Of a DNA stretch of 64,000 nucleotides, positions 8,545 through 17,468 are shown piece by piece. Both the position numbers and the translations under genes were made by a program. The stretch comes from Clostridium sp. 1001271B_151109_B4 (lineage in GTDB: Bacteria; Bacillota; Clostridia; Clostridiales; Clostridiaceae). The notes under the pieces were generated by a model. It did no database searches. It saw only the letters and a program-made list of their open reading frames with translations, and was not told the origin of the DNA. The stretch spans positions 157,594 through 221,593 of the forward strand of contig NZ_JADPBQ010000001.1 in NCBI RefSeq assembly GCF_015670405.1. Direction: 5' to 3'. Each line of letters opens with the position of its first letter. Position 1 is the first letter of the stretch.

Positions 8545-9480
8545 CTATCTTTCCCATTTATTAATAATTGATTTAGGTTTAAACCCTATCCAATTATATA
8601 ATTTTAGAGCGCTATAATTATTCTCTTCAACTCTAATAAATAGGTCATTAATTTTCATCATTTTCGATCTATTAATTAAATCATTTAATAGTATTTTACC
8701 AAATCCATAACCCCTAAACTCTTTAAGGATTCCAAAATTAACTACAGTGTACATATCACGATTAAATATTATTTGACCATAACCTATTGCAATATTATTT
8801 AATTTTATAAACAAAGATAAGTCTTCCATATAATAATCTTGTTCAATGTCATTTTGTATATCCTCTACTTCTAAAGGAACTCTTGTCGTAGCCGAAAAAA
8901 CTGAATTTTGTATTTTGCATCTTAACTCTTCTTCTTTATTTAAAATTACTTTTTCAGTAGTAATTTTAATTTTTCTTATATTCCCATTATATAAGTTGTT
9001 TAAAGAATTAATTACATTATAATTATGCTCTAAGGTATTTTTTAAAATAGCAACTTGAGATTCTTTATGATAATTACTTAATTTAATGTTCATTAATAAA
9101 GATGGTTTAATTTTATTAAATCCTAAATTTATAAGCATTTTATTAGTATCTTCATCGTTGCATGTTTCATAAGAGAGAATAGTATTGTTAAAGCCTTTTA
9201 AAATTTCTGGATTTAATAAATCAATATATTCTGGTTTGATATATAAAGACCAAACTCTCACAGGAATTTCTACTGGAATTTCATACCATATATATCCGAT
9301 AACCTCTTTCCCGTAGATAAATAACTTAACAAATTTTTTTAGAAAAATTTTCAGAAAAAATTTTTCGTTTTCATAGTATTCAAAAAAGTTTTTATCATAA
9401 TTTTCTTTACTAAATCTCTCTAAATTTAAGTTTTTAAAATTCTCAAAATTATTACTGGATAACCTTTCTAATAATACCAT
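8545..9480 (-). CDS. GNAT-family N-acetyltransferase
   Basis: The C-terminal half of this 311-residue protein is a GNAT domain (about 165-308). It contains the acetyl-CoA pyrophosphate-binding segment EFRGYGFGKILLNDL near residue 255 and the typical ending NYSALKLYNWIGFKP. The N-terminal half looks like a degenerate second GNAT fold (residues 1-150), an arrangement seen in tandem GNAT proteins. The acceptor substrate is unknown. The start ATG at 9480 follows AGGGG, and another ATG 4 bases upstream is out of frame. It lies between the S1 gene and miaB with terminators on both sides, so it is probably transcribed alone. Confidence 0.85.
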   Translation of the reverse strand: MVLLERLSSNNFENFKNLNLERFSKENYDKNFFEYYENEKFFLKIFLKKFVKLFIYGKEVIGYIWYEIPVEIPVRVWSLYIKPEYIDLLNPEILKGFNNTILSYETCNDEDTNKMLINLGFNKIKPSLLMNIKLSNYHKESQVAILKNTLEHNYNVINSLNNLYNGNIRKIKITTEKVILNKEEELRCKIQNSVFSATTRVPLEVEDIQNDIEQDYYMEDLSLFIKLNNIAIGYGQIIFNRDMYTVVNFGILKEFRGYGFGKILLNDLINRSKMMKINDLFIRVEENNYSALKLYNWIGFKPKSIINKWER

Positions 9481-9523
9481 ACATAACCCCTAAACCTAAC
9501 TTTCTAATAATCCCCTTATAGAT

Positions 9524-9558
9524 AAAAAGATTACACTTATATATATGTGTAATCTTTC
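9524..9558 (-). terminator. Terminator of the ispH-S1 unit
   Basis: AAAGATTACAC and GTGTAATCTTT form a perfect 11-bp stem around a 10-base AT loop, followed by TTTTATC on the minus strand. Confidence 0.88.
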
Positions 9559-9573
9559 TTTATATTGCTAAAA

Positions 9574-10632
9574 TTATTGAGCATCTTTAATGCTTAAAGC
9601 AATTCTTTTGTTTTCTTTATCAATACTTAGTATTATACATTTTACTTCTTCGTTAATGCTTAATACTTCAGATGGGTGTTTAATATGGTCATGACTTATT
9701 TTTGATATATGAACTAATCCATCAATGCCTGGTTCTAATTCTACAAATGCACCAAAATCATTAATTCTTACAACTTTTCCAAGTACAGCTGAGTTTACAG
9801 CATATTTTTCATCTACTACGCTCCATGGTTCAGGAGTTAAAGCTTTGATACTTAAAGATAATTTCTTTTCAACTTTATCTAAGCTTAGTATTTTTACATC
9901 AACAATTTCACCAATTTTTAATATTTCTTCACATGAGTTAATATGTTTCCAAGAAATTTGAGATAAGTGAATTAAACCATCAATTCCATTGATTTCTGCA
10001 AAAGCACCAAACTTTGTGAATCTTTTAATTTCTGCTTTCACTACATCTCCTTCGTTTAATACTTCCCATGCAGCAGCTTCTTTTTCTGCTTTAGCTTCTT
10101 CTAAAATCACCTTTCTTGAAGCAACAATCTTTGAAAGGTTGTCTCTAGAAAAATCTATTAGTCTTACGTTTAATGTTTTTCCAACTAAGCTTTCTTTATC
10201 TTCAATGTATCTTATGTCTATTTGTGAAGCCGGTATAAATATTCTAACTCCATTATAATAAGCAACTAACCCTTTTTCCTTAGCATCTTTTATAACAACA
10301 TCAAATTCAGCTTTTGTATTAAATAACCCTTCAAGCTTTTCTAAAGTAGCTTCTTTTTCATACTCTAATCTTGATAATACAACGTAATTATCTTCATTTT
10401 TTAATTTTATTACTTTAGCTTTAATTTTATCGCCTACTTTTAAGCTTTCTAAAACTGAATTTATTCTATCCTCAGCTGCTAATTCTTTGAAAGGAATAAC
10501 ACCATCAGATTTATATCCAACTAAAGATATTTGTAATTGACTATCTTTAATTGAAAGTATTTCACCTTCAACTTCATCACCTATACGAAATCTTCTATCC
10601 ATTTCATTCATTAAAATTAATTGTTCTTCCAT
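9574..10632 (-). CDS. rpsA: S1 RNA-binding domain protein (30S ribosomal protein S1 homolog)
   Basis: This 352-residue protein has four consecutive S1 (OB-fold) RNA-binding domains at about residues 15-80, 95-165, 180-250 and 265-335. The best matches to the S1 consensus are the third and fourth, for example FGAFAEINGIDGLIHLSQI and FGAFVELEPGIDGLVHIS. It probably helps mRNA bind the 30S subunit, though Gram-positive S1 homologs can be dispensable. ATG at 10632 is used because GGAGGG lies 9 bases upstream, inside the last codons of ispH. The two genes are two bases apart and must be cotranscribed. In many clostridia ispH and S1 are fused in one chain. Here a TAA separates them. Confidence 0.92.
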   Translation of the reverse strand: MEEQLILMNEMDRRFRIGDEVEGEILSIKDSQLQISLVGYKSDGVIPFKELAAEDRINSVLESLKVGDKIKAKVIKLKNEDNYVVLSRLEYEKEATLEKLEGLFNTKAEFDVVIKDAKEKGLVAYYNGVRIFIPASQIDIRYIEDKESLVGKTLNVRLIDFSRDNLSKIVASRKVILEEAKAEKEAAAWEVLNEGDVVKAEIKRFTKFGAFAEINGIDGLIHLSQISWKHINSCEEILKIGEIVDVKILSLDKVEKKLSLSIKALTPEPWSVVDEKYAVNSAVLGKVVRINDFGAFVELEPGIDGLVHISKISHDHIKHPSEVLSINEEVKCIILSIDKENKRIALSIKDAQ

Positions 10633-10634
10633 TT

Positions 10635-11480
10635 TTAAAATCCCTCCATAATCTTGATTACTTCTTTTATAATCCAATCTGGAGTTGACGCTCCAGCTGT
10701 TACCCCTATAGTTTTTATATCTTTGTCTTTAAAAATATCTTTTGAGATTTCATTAGCATTTTCAATGTGAATAGTATTTTCACAATTTTTCTTAGCTATT
10801 TCATATAACTTTGTAGTATTTGAACTATGTTTTCCACCTACTACTATCATAAAATCAACTTTTTTTGATAGCTCATAAACACTTTTTTGTCTTTCTTCTG
10901 TTGCTGCACAAATAGTATTAAATGATTTTAAATCATCAAAAGTATTTAATGATAGATTATTAATAGTTTTTTCCCAATTTTCTTCTTTTTCAGTAGTTTG
11001 AGATACAACACATACTTTTCCAGATAAATCTTTGTTAAAGCTACCATCTTTTGTAATGATAGCAGAATCATTACACCAGCCATTAATTCCTATTACTTCT
11101 GGATGATTTTCATCTCCTAAAATAACAATTTTATAACCTTCATTCGAAAACTTATTTACTTTTTTTTGAATATTAGTTACAAACGGACATGTTGCATTAA
11201 TAACAATAAGTCCTTTATTAGTTAAATAATCCAAAACTTTTTTTGATACACCATGTGATCTTATTAAAATAACATCGCCTTCATTTAGTGTATCTACAGC
11301 AGTAATATCTATAGCATATATATTATTTTCCTCTAAATAATTAACTACATCACTATTATGAATTAACGGACCTAATGTATATATTTTTTTATTATACTTA
11401 TTTTGAGTTTTTATTGCTTCATCTACGGCAAGGTTAACTCCAAAGCAAAAACCAGCATTTTCAGCTAATAATACTTTCAT
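10635..11480 (-). CDS. ispH: 4-hydroxy-3-methylbut-2-enyl diphosphate reductase IspH
   Basis: IspH performs the last step of the MEP isoprenoid pathway, reducing HMBPP to IPP and DMAPP with a [4Fe-4S] cluster. All three cluster cysteines are present: C12 in GFCFGV, C98 in ATCPFV and C191 in TICAAT. The substrate-binding H41 (IHN), H76 (SHG) and E128 (ENHPEV), and a TT pair at 162-163, are also visible. The length of 281 residues is typical. The start at 11480 follows AGGAGAAATATT. It lies 34 bases downstream of cmk and is followed at once by the S1 gene, whose ribosome binding site lies in the ispH 3' end. Translational coupling is likely. Confidence 0.97.
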   Translation of the reverse strand: MKVLLAENAGFCFGVNLAVDEAIKTQNKYNKKIYTLGPLIHNSDVVNYLEENNIYAIDITAVDTLNEGDVILIRSHGVSKKVLDYLTNKGLIVINATCPFVTNIQKKVNKFSNEGYKIVILGDENHPEVIGINGWCNDSAIITKDGSFNKDLSGKVCVVSQTTEKEENWEKTINNLSLNTFDDLKSFNTICAATEERQKSVYELSKKVDFMIVVGGKHSSNTTKLYEIAKKNCENTIHIENANEISKDIFKDKDIKTIGVTAGASTPDWIIKEVIKIMEGF

Positions 11481-11514
11481 AATATTTCTCCTGTGTTAAA
11501 AATATTCTTCTTAT

Positions 11515-12171
11515 CTATTGTAAGGCATTTTCTATAAAATTACAAATTATTTCAGTTACTTCATTAATATTATAGTTTGAACTGTCAATTTCTATTGCAT
11601 CATCAGCTTTTCTTAAAGGGTCTACTTCTCTATTACTATCAATATAGTCTCTTTTGATGATATCTTCTAGTAGCTTGTCATAATTAACGTCTAACCCTCT
11701 ATTAACTAATTCTATAAATCTTCTTCTTGCTCTTTCTTCTGGTGTTGCAGTTAAGAAGAATTTGAATTTTGAGTTTTTTAGTACTACAGTACCAATATCT
11801 CTACCATCCATAATTACATCATATTTTTCAGACATCTTTCTTTGTAAGCTTACAAGCTTAGCTCTTACTTCAGGAATAGAAGCATATTCAGATACAATTT
11901 CACTTATTTCTGGTAGTGTAATTTCATCTTGAATATTAACTCCATCTAAAATTAAATCATCATTTTCAAAATGCATATCCATTTTGTCAATCATATTCAT
12001 TAATGCATCAACATCTGTTGTTTTAATGTTATTTCTTTTAGCTAATAAAGCTACGGCTCTATACATTGCACCTGTATTAATATACATTAAATCAAATTTT
12101 TTACCTACTAATTTTGCAATTGTACTTTTCCCCGCTCCAGCTGGTCCATCTATTGCTACAGATATTCTCAT
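11515..12171 (-). CDS. cmk: Cytidylate kinase
   Basis: Cmk phosphorylates CMP and dCMP with ATP to the diphosphates. The 218-residue product starts MRISVAIDGPAGAGKST, with the P-loop at residues 9-17. The CMP-binding region includes INTGAMYRA (about 32-40) and MDGRDIGTVV (about 110), and the LID region RRRFIEL follows. ATG at 12171 is chosen because AAAGGTGG lies 7 bases upstream. The ATG at 12195 overlaps poor spacing and adds residues not found in the family. It heads the cmk-ispH-S1 cluster, an order common in clostridia. Confidence 0.96.
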   Translation of the reverse strand: MRISVAIDGPAGAGKSTIAKLVGKKFDLMYINTGAMYRAVALLAKRNNIKTTDVDALMNMIDKMDMHFENDDLILDGVNIQDEITLPEISEIVSEYASIPEVRAKLVSLQRKMSEKYDVIMDGRDIGTVVLKNSKFKFFLTATPEERARRRFIELVNRGLDVNYDKLLEDIIKRDYIDSNREVDPLRKADDAIEIDSSNYNINEVTEIICNFIENALQ

Positions 12172-12253
12172 AATAATTATCCACCTTTCAAACATTTACA
12201 TCTATCTTATGTTCTAGTACATTATAATATTAAAAATAAAATTTCTCAATAAT

Positions 12254-12430
12254 AAAGGAAACTCGACTCCTTTTAGTCGCTGAGTAAGTTTGATTTACTA
12301 AATCGAAGATTTAGAATCTTACTTAAGGAAACTCGACTCCTTTTAGTGGCTGAGTACACTAAAGTGTACTTTCAACTAACCAAATTGAGATTTGGAGTTT
12401 CAAGCAAGTTCGATTTGCTAAATCGAACTT
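12254..12430. repeat. Hairpin-rich repeat element with two direct copies
   Basis: The 257-bp gap between the flavoprotein gene and cmk is filled by short hairpins. A 32-bp unit beginning AAGGAAACTCGACTCC occurs at 12255-12286 and 12325-12356 with one mismatch (CGC versus GGC). Each copy can fold as AAGGA...TCCTT. Between and after them are AGTACACT-AA-AGTGTACT (12353-12370), CAAAT-TGAG-ATTTG (12382-12395) and the perfect AAGTTCGATTT-GCT-AAATCGAACTT (12406-12430). The last overlaps the stop codon of the flavoprotein gene and may act as its terminator. A half-degenerate copy of that last hairpin lies at 12287-12310. This looks like a dispersed extragenic element rather than coding sequence. Confidence 0.7.
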
Positions 12431-13643
12431 AAATGCTACTACCTGCTATATAACCTGTTGATAATGCAATTTGCACGTTATATCCTCCAGTAAAAGCATC
12501 AACATCAATAACTTCACCGGCAAATGATAAGTTTGAGATTATTTTTGACTTCATTGTTGATGGATCAATTTCTAATGTATTTATACCACCAGCAGTCACT
12601 ATTGCCTCTTCTATAGGTCTAAGCCCCTTAATTTTAGCTTTAAGATTTTTAAGAAGGTAAACAAGATTTCTTCTTTCTTCTTTAGTAATTACATTGACTT
12701 TCTTATTTTCGGGTATATTTGAAAGTTTAATAATTAAAGGAATTATTTTTTTTGGTAATAAATCATCTAAAGAGTTTTTAAATTCTCTATTTTGATACTT
12801 TAAGAAATCTTTTTGTATTCTTTTATCTAGGTCACTTTCATTTAGTGCTGGTTTTAAATCTAGAGAAGCTTCATAATTACCATTATCTTTTACATATCTT
12901 GATCCAGTTAATACTAATGGACCTGATATTCCATAATTAGTAAACAGCATTTCACCTTGATTTTTATATACTACCTTATCATTTCTTAGAATACTTAAAG
13001 ATATATTTTTAAGTGATAATCCCATTAGTTCTTTAAGCCATGGTTCATTTAATTCAATTGGAACTAATGAAGGCTTTAAATCTATAATTGTATGTCCAAG
13101 AGACTTAGCAAATTTTTGTCCTTCACCTCTAGAACCTGTTAGTGGATATGAAGCACCACCAGTAGCTAAAATAAAATAATCACCATTTAGCTTCGTGGTA
13201 TTATTTATCTCTACACCAGTTATTTTACCATCTGTATAAATGATGTTAGTTACTTTCGAATTAAGTTTAACTTGTACATTAGCTTCTTTCAATCCAATTG
13301 AAAGCCCCTTAATTATATCAGATGATTTATCAGACGATGGGAAAATACGCCCCCCACGTTCAGTTTTTAATTTAATTCCTGCATTTTCAAAGAAGCTTAT
13401 TGTATCTTCATTTGTATATGAATATAAAGCACTATATAAAAAATGAGGATTACCTGGAATATAATCGAAAAATTCACTTATATCTTTTGCATTTGTAACA
13501 TTACATCTACCCTTTCCAGTAATAAATAACTTTTTACCAATTCTATCATTACCATCTAAAAGAATTACATTATGTTTTTTTGATGCATGAATTGCTGCCA
13601 TTATTCCAGCAGGACCAGCACCTATAACTATGACTTTTGACAT
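12429..13643 (-). CDS. BaiN/HI0933-family NAD(P)/FAD-dependent oxidoreductase
   Basis: This 404-residue protein is a full-length HI0933-type flavoprotein. The N-terminal FAD-binding Rossmann motif VIVIGAGPAGIMAA covers residues 4-17. The family signature GKKLFITGKGRCNVTNA (about 37-53) and the C-terminal FAD contact AGEVIDVDAFTGGYNVQIA (about 372-390) are both clear. The substrate is not known for most members. One clostridial relative, BaiN, has been linked to bile acid dehydroxylation, but that is not evidence of the same role here. ATG at 13643 follows AGGAGG with 7-base spacing. It lies upstream of cmk in the same orientation, separated by the hairpin repeat. Confidence 0.9.
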   Translation of the reverse strand: MSKVIVIGAGPAGIMAAIHASKKHNVILLDGNDRIGKKLFITGKGRCNVTNAKDISEFFDYIPGNPHFLYSALYSYTNEDTISFFENAGIKLKTERGGRIFPSSDKSSDIIKGLSIGLKEANVQVKLNSKVTNIIYTDGKITGVEINNTTKLNGDYFILATGGASYPLTGSRGEGQKFAKSLGHTIIDLKPSLVPIELNEPWLKELMGLSLKNISLSILRNDKVVYKNQGEMLFTNYGISGPLVLTGSRYVKDNGNYEASLDLKPALNESDLDKRIQKDFLKYQNREFKNSLDDLLPKKIIPLIIKLSNIPENKKVNVITKEERRNLVYLLKNLKAKIKGLRPIEEAIVTAGGINTLEIDPSTMKSKIISNLSFAGEVIDVDAFTGGYNVQIALSTGYIAGSSI

Positions 13644-13677
13644 TTAAAGTCCTCCTAATTATTTGTTTATAATAACT

Positions 13678-13705
13678 AAAGGAATTAACAAATGTTAATT
13701 CCTTT
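13678..13705. terminator. Terminator after the RpiR-type regulator gene
   Basis: AAAGGAATTAACA and TGTTAATTCCTTT form a perfect 13-bp stem with a 2-base centre. It lies ten bases after the stop codon at 13716. Confidence 0.75.
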
Positions 13706-13715
13706 TTATTGAAAT

Positions 13716-14612
13716 TTAATCATCACCAACATTGCGATTATTGTATGAATAAACATTATATTCTTGCCATATTTCTTCAAGACTGTTAAATGTTGATGAA
13801 ATATTTTCTTTTTCTCTCATTCCAACTGCAATTATTAGTGCATTTATTACTGATAATGGAGCAACCAATGAATCAACAAAAGATGCCATATTACTTTGTG
13901 CAATTAATGCATAATCTGCTCTTGTTGCAAGTGGAGATAAAAAACTATCAGTAACTGCAACTACCCTTGCACCTCTATCTTGTGCAAAAGCTAATGCATC
14001 AATAGTTCTACTTGCATAACGTGGGAAGCCTATGCCTATTACTAAATCACCTTCACCTACATTAATCATTTGTTCAAAAATATCAGAAATACCATACCCA
14101 ACAGTTTTTACATTTTGTAGGATAATATTTAAGTAAAAACCTAAAAACTCAGCTAATGCCATAGAGCTTCTTAATCCTATAATATAAATTCTTTTTGCTG
14201 CAAAAATATTATTTACTACATCTTCAAATGTATTATAATCTATTTTTTCCATTGTAGCTCTTATATTTTCCATGTCAGCTTTTAATACACCCTTTAAAGC
14301 ATGACCTTCAGTAATATAATCACTAGATAATTCTAATCTCTGTACTGTAGTTAATTTGTTTTTAATTAACTCTTGAAGAGATTTTTGAAGTTTAGGATAG
14401 CCTGAGAAACCTAATTCTATTGCAAATCTTACTACTGTAGATTCTGAGACTCCAACTGAAACACCTAGTTTTGCAGCTGTCATAAATGCTGCCTTATCAT
14501 AATTTTTTAATATGTATTCAGCAATTAGTTTTTGCCCCTTACTAAGTTTTGGAAATCTCATTTGAATTAATTTCATTAAATCCTTTGATTCATTGTTGTT
14601 ACTTCTTTCCAT
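13716..14612 (-). CDS. MurR/RpiR-family transcriptional regulator
   Basis: The N-terminal part (about residues 10-85) is an RpiR-type helix-turn-helix with the characteristic AAKLGVSVGVSESTVVRFAI segment. The C-terminal part (about 125-265) is a SIS sugar-phosphate-binding domain, recognisable by RIYIIGLRSS and DLVIGIGFPRYA. Such proteins sense phosphosugars and control sugar catabolic genes. No sugar gene is adjacent, so the target cannot be inferred. The start ATG at 14612 follows AGGAG with 9-base spacing. A terminator follows, which separates it from the flavoprotein gene. Confidence 0.9.
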   Translation of the reverse strand: MERSNNNESKDLMKLIQMRFPKLSKGQKLIAEYILKNYDKAAFMTAAKLGVSVGVSESTVVRFAIELGFSGYPKLQKSLQELIKNKLTTVQRLELSSDYITEGHALKGVLKADMENIRATMEKIDYNTFEDVVNNIFAAKRIYIIGLRSSMALAEFLGFYLNIILQNVKTVGYGISDIFEQMINVGEGDLVIGIGFPRYASRTIDALAFAQDRGARVVAVTDSFLSPLATRADYALIAQSNMASFVDSLVAPLSVINALIIAVGMREKENISSTFNSLEEIWQEYNVYSYNNRNVGDD

Positions 14613-14735
14613 TATTTCATTCTCCTATTTTAGTTAACTTCAATCATTTTAGCATTTTTTATTAATATAATCAATGAAATAATTAATCTGAAATATAAAA
14701 AATGCAAGTAAAATAAATTAAAGTTCCAATAATGA

Positions 14736-15275
14736 CTATTTTTTTTCAATTATCATTAATAGTGGTGAGGTGCTAGATCTATTTATACATTCATGTAGCA
14801 TTACACCATACTTGCTTTTAGGTAAATTTCTAGCAAAGTTAATAATGCAATTTTCCTCATCCTTACCTTCATTATGACCTCTATAAATAGCTATTGATAT
14901 AATACCGTTCTTAGCTAATAAATCTAATGATTTTTTTATACTTTCTAGGCTTGATTCTGCAAGTGTAGTTATATTTTTATCTCCACCTGGAAGATAGCCT
15001 AAGTTATAACAAACACAATTAATCTGTTCTTTTACATAGTTATCTATTTTAGCATGAGATTCATTTATAACAACTACATTATTATTCTTATCAATATATT
15101 TATCACAAGCACTTTTTTGAATTTCAAAAGCATATACTTTTTTAAAATTACTTGATAAAAAATCGCAATCGTAACCATTTCCTAATGTAGCATCTACCGC
15201 GATATCTTTAGCAGAAACATATTCTTTAATTATATTGTGAGAAAGTAAACTCACATCAGATACATATTTAAACAT
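14736..15275 (-). CDS. mnmM: YtqB/MnmM-type tRNA methyltransferase
   Basis: This 179-residue class I SAM-dependent methyltransferase belongs to the YtqB family (rRNA_methylase domain). The SAM-binding motif AVDATLGNGYDCDFL covers about residues 26-40, and YNLGYLPGGDK near residue 90 is the family's conserved active-site stretch. B. subtilis YtqB has been renamed MnmM because it methylates nm5s2U to mnm5s2U at tRNA position 34. The same role here is inferred from family membership. ATG at 15275 follows AGGAG. It lies 10 bases after rluB and is almost certainly cotranscribed with it. Confidence 0.85.
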   Translation of the reverse strand: MFKYVSDVSLLSHNIIKEYVSAKDIAVDATLGNGYDCDFLSSNFKKVYAFEIQKSACDKYIDKNNNVVVINESHAKIDNYVKEQINCVCYNLGYLPGGDKNITTLAESSLESIKKSLDLLAKNGIISIAIYRGHNEGKDEENCIINFARNLPKSKYGVMLHECINRSSTSPLLMIIEKK

Positions 15276-15285
15276 AAAAAAACTC

Positions 15286-16026
15286 CTATAAATTTTTTAT
15301 ATAATTTAATTCTTCAGAAGTTAAATCTCGCCATTGCCCTTTTTTTAGGTATCCAAGCTTTATATCACCTATAGAAACTCTTTTTAAACTTATTACTTCA
15401 TGATTTAAAGAGGCACACATTTTTCTTATTTGTCTATTTTTCCCTTCATGTATTGATATTTCAACGGTAGATATAACTTCACTACTATTTTTTCTTGAGT
15501 TAAAAGATTTTTCTTCAGAAATTATATCTATTTCTGCCTCTGCAGTTATATATCCACCAATATCTATTCCAGATTTAAACTTCTTTAAATCACTTTCAGT
15601 AAATTTACCTCTACATTCAGCTATATACTTTTTCTTAATAGAAACTCTAGGATGAATTATATTATTATATATACTACCATCATTAGTTAGCAAAAGTAAG
15701 CCTGAACTATCATAATCTAATCTTCCGATTGGATAAATTCTTTCATTTACATTTACTATATCTAATACAGTTTTACGCCCCTTTTCATCTTTAGCCGAAG
15801 TAATGTATCCTTCTGGTTTATTAAGCATAATATATACTTTCTTTTCTTCAATCTTTATAATTTTATTATTAAACTCTACTGTATCTTTTTCAGGATCAAT
15901 TTTTGTACCTAGTTCATTAACTACAATTCCATTAACCTTAACTTTACCTTCTAAAATTATTTCTTCACATTTTCTTCTAGAAGCTACACCACATTGAGCC
16001 ATGTACTTTTGTAATCTTTCTTCCAT
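15286..16026 (-). CDS. rluB: Pseudouridine synthase, RluB/RsuA family
   Basis: It isomerises a uridine in rRNA, probably of the 23S peptidyl-transferase region as for RluB. An S4 RNA-binding domain covers about residues 1-60 (ERLQKYMAQCGVASRRKCEE). The catalytic domain holds the signature GRLDYDSSGLLLLTNDG with its Asp near residue 102. The end GKNRQIRKMC near 205 is also typical. At 246 residues it has the usual length. ATG at 16026 is chosen because GGAG lies 8 bases upstream, while the GTG at 16035 overlaps that site. It reads away from ilvA, with a 200-bp promoter region between. Confidence 0.92.
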   Translation of the reverse strand: MEERLQKYMAQCGVASRRKCEEIILEGKVKVNGIVVNELGTKIDPEKDTVEFNNKIIKIEEKKVYIMLNKPEGYITSAKDEKGRKTVLDIVNVNERIYPIGRLDYDSSGLLLLTNDGSIYNNIIHPRVSIKKKYIAECRGKFTESDLKKFKSGIDIGGYITAEAEIDIISEEKSFNSRKNSSEVISTVEISIHEGKNRQIRKMCASLNHEVISLKRVSIGDIKLGYLKKGQWRDLTSEELNYIKNL

Positions 16027-16229
16027 TATTTTCACTCCGTCTCCTAATATTCAAGGTAATTATATATTTAATATTAAATTAATACAACTATATCTTTAAT
16101 TATATAAGGAAAAGTTAATGTAAACTGCATCTTATGTAAAAATAATCGATTAATGGTTTATTTTATGATAATATATAATTATTGCTATTTTTATAAATAT
16201 TAGTTATAGATGAAAAGGGGCTAGATATT

Positions 16230-17429
16230 ATGCATTTAGAAAAAATTATAAATGTCAGAAAAAATATAAAGGATACAGTTATAAAAACACCATTATTGTA
16301 TAGTAATATTTTTAGTGAAATGTGTAAAAATAATGTTTATATGAAATGTGAAAATTTACAGTTAACTGGTGCTTATAAGTTAAGAGGTGCATTAAATAAA
16401 ATTATATCATTAAGTGAAACTGAAAAATCTAAGGGGGTTATTTGTTCTTCAGCTGGAAATCATGCACAAGGAGTTGCATATGCTTCTTCATTAGTTGGGG
16501 TTAGTTCAACTATAGTAATGCCTGAAACTACGCCATACTTAAAAGTAGAATCAACTAAAAACTATGGTGGAAATGTTATATTACACGGAAAGTGCTATGA
16601 TGATGCATTCATGAAAGCAAAGTCACTAGAAGAAGAGGAAGAAAGAGTATTTATACATCCATTTGATGATATGGATGTAATTTATGGACAAGGTACCATT
16701 GCCTTAGAGATTTTTGAGGATATAAGTGATTTTGATTATATAGTAGCGCCGATTGGTGGCGGTGGACTAATAAGTGGACTTAGTCTTGCTGCAAAAGAAC
16801 TAAATCCTAATATTAAGATAATTGGGGTGCAAGCCGAAGGTGCTCCTTCAATGGCATTAAGTATAAAAAACAATAAAATTTGTACATTAGATTCTGTTAA
16901 TACACTTGCAGATGGTATTTCAGTTAAAACACCTGGTAGTCGTACATTTGAAATAGTAAAAGATTATGTGGATGAGATAATTACTGTTTCTGAAGGAGAA
17001 ATAGTAGAAGCATTTCTTCTATTAGCTGAAAAACATAAGTTATTAGCTGAAGCTTCGGGGGTAGTTACTTTAGCTGCGCTTAATCAACTGAATGTTGAAG
17101 AGAAAAAAGTATGCTGTGTTATAAGTGGAGGAAATATAGATATGTTAACTATCTCATCACTTATAAATAATGGATTAGTATCTAAAGGTAGATTACTTTG
17201 TTTTTCTGTTGAGCTTAAAAATGTTCCAGGTGAATTATTAAAAATATCAAGTATTTTAGCTAGTGAAAATGCAAATGTAGTAAAACTTGAACATAATCAA
17301 TTTAAAGCAATTAACAGAATTCACAATGTATTATTAGAAGTAACAGTTGAAACCAATGGACATGAACATATAGAAAATATATTAAGTGTTTTTAAGGAAA
17401 ATGATTATCAAATAAATGTTATGTATTAA
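16230..17429 (+). CDS. ilvA: Threonine ammonia-lyase (threonine dehydratase) with ACT domain
   Basis: It deaminates L-threonine to 2-oxobutanoate using PLP, feeding isoleucine synthesis or threonine catabolism. The PLP lysine is K50 in GAYKLRGA, and the phosphate-binding glycine loop GGGGLISG lies near residues 177-184. A C-terminal ACT domain (about 325-399) begins with FSVELKNVPGELLKI. The 399-residue, single-ACT form is the YgxA/TdcB-like type rather than the long biosynthetic IlvA with two ACT-like domains. The name is therefore tentative (ilvA or tdcB). AAGGGG precedes the start. It is alone on the plus strand and ends in a strong terminator. Confidence 0.9.
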   Translation: MHLEKIINVRKNIKDTVIKTPLLYSNIFSEMCKNNVYMKCENLQLTGAYKLRGALNKIISLSETEKSKGVICSSAGNHAQGVAYASSLVGVSSTIVMPETTPYLKVESTKNYGGNVILHGKCYDDAFMKAKSLEEEEERVFIHPFDDMDVIYGQGTIALEIFEDISDFDYIVAPIGGGGLISGLSLAAKELNPNIKIIGVQAEGAPSMALSIKNNKICTLDSVNTLADGISVKTPGSRTFEIVKDYVDEIITVSEGEIVEAFLLLAEKHKLLAEASGVVTLAALNQLNVEEKKVCCVISGGNIDMLTISSLINNGLVSKGRLLCFSVELKNVPGELLKISSILASENANVVKLEHNQFKAINRIHNVLLEVTVETNGHEHIENILSVFKENDYQINVMY

Positions 17430-17430
17430 A

Positions 17431-17464
17431 AAAATAGGATAATGTTTTTACATTATCCTATTTT
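17431..17464. terminator. Bidirectional terminator between ilvA and pyrE
   Basis: AAAATAGGATAATGT and ACATTATCCTATTTT form a perfect 15-bp stem around TTTT. It serves both converging genes. Confidence 0.9.
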
Positions 17465-17468
17465 TATA

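Noticed and set aside
12254..12430. Possible CRISPR array
   Set aside because: Only two direct copies, with uneven and palindromic spacers, and no cas gene in the window.
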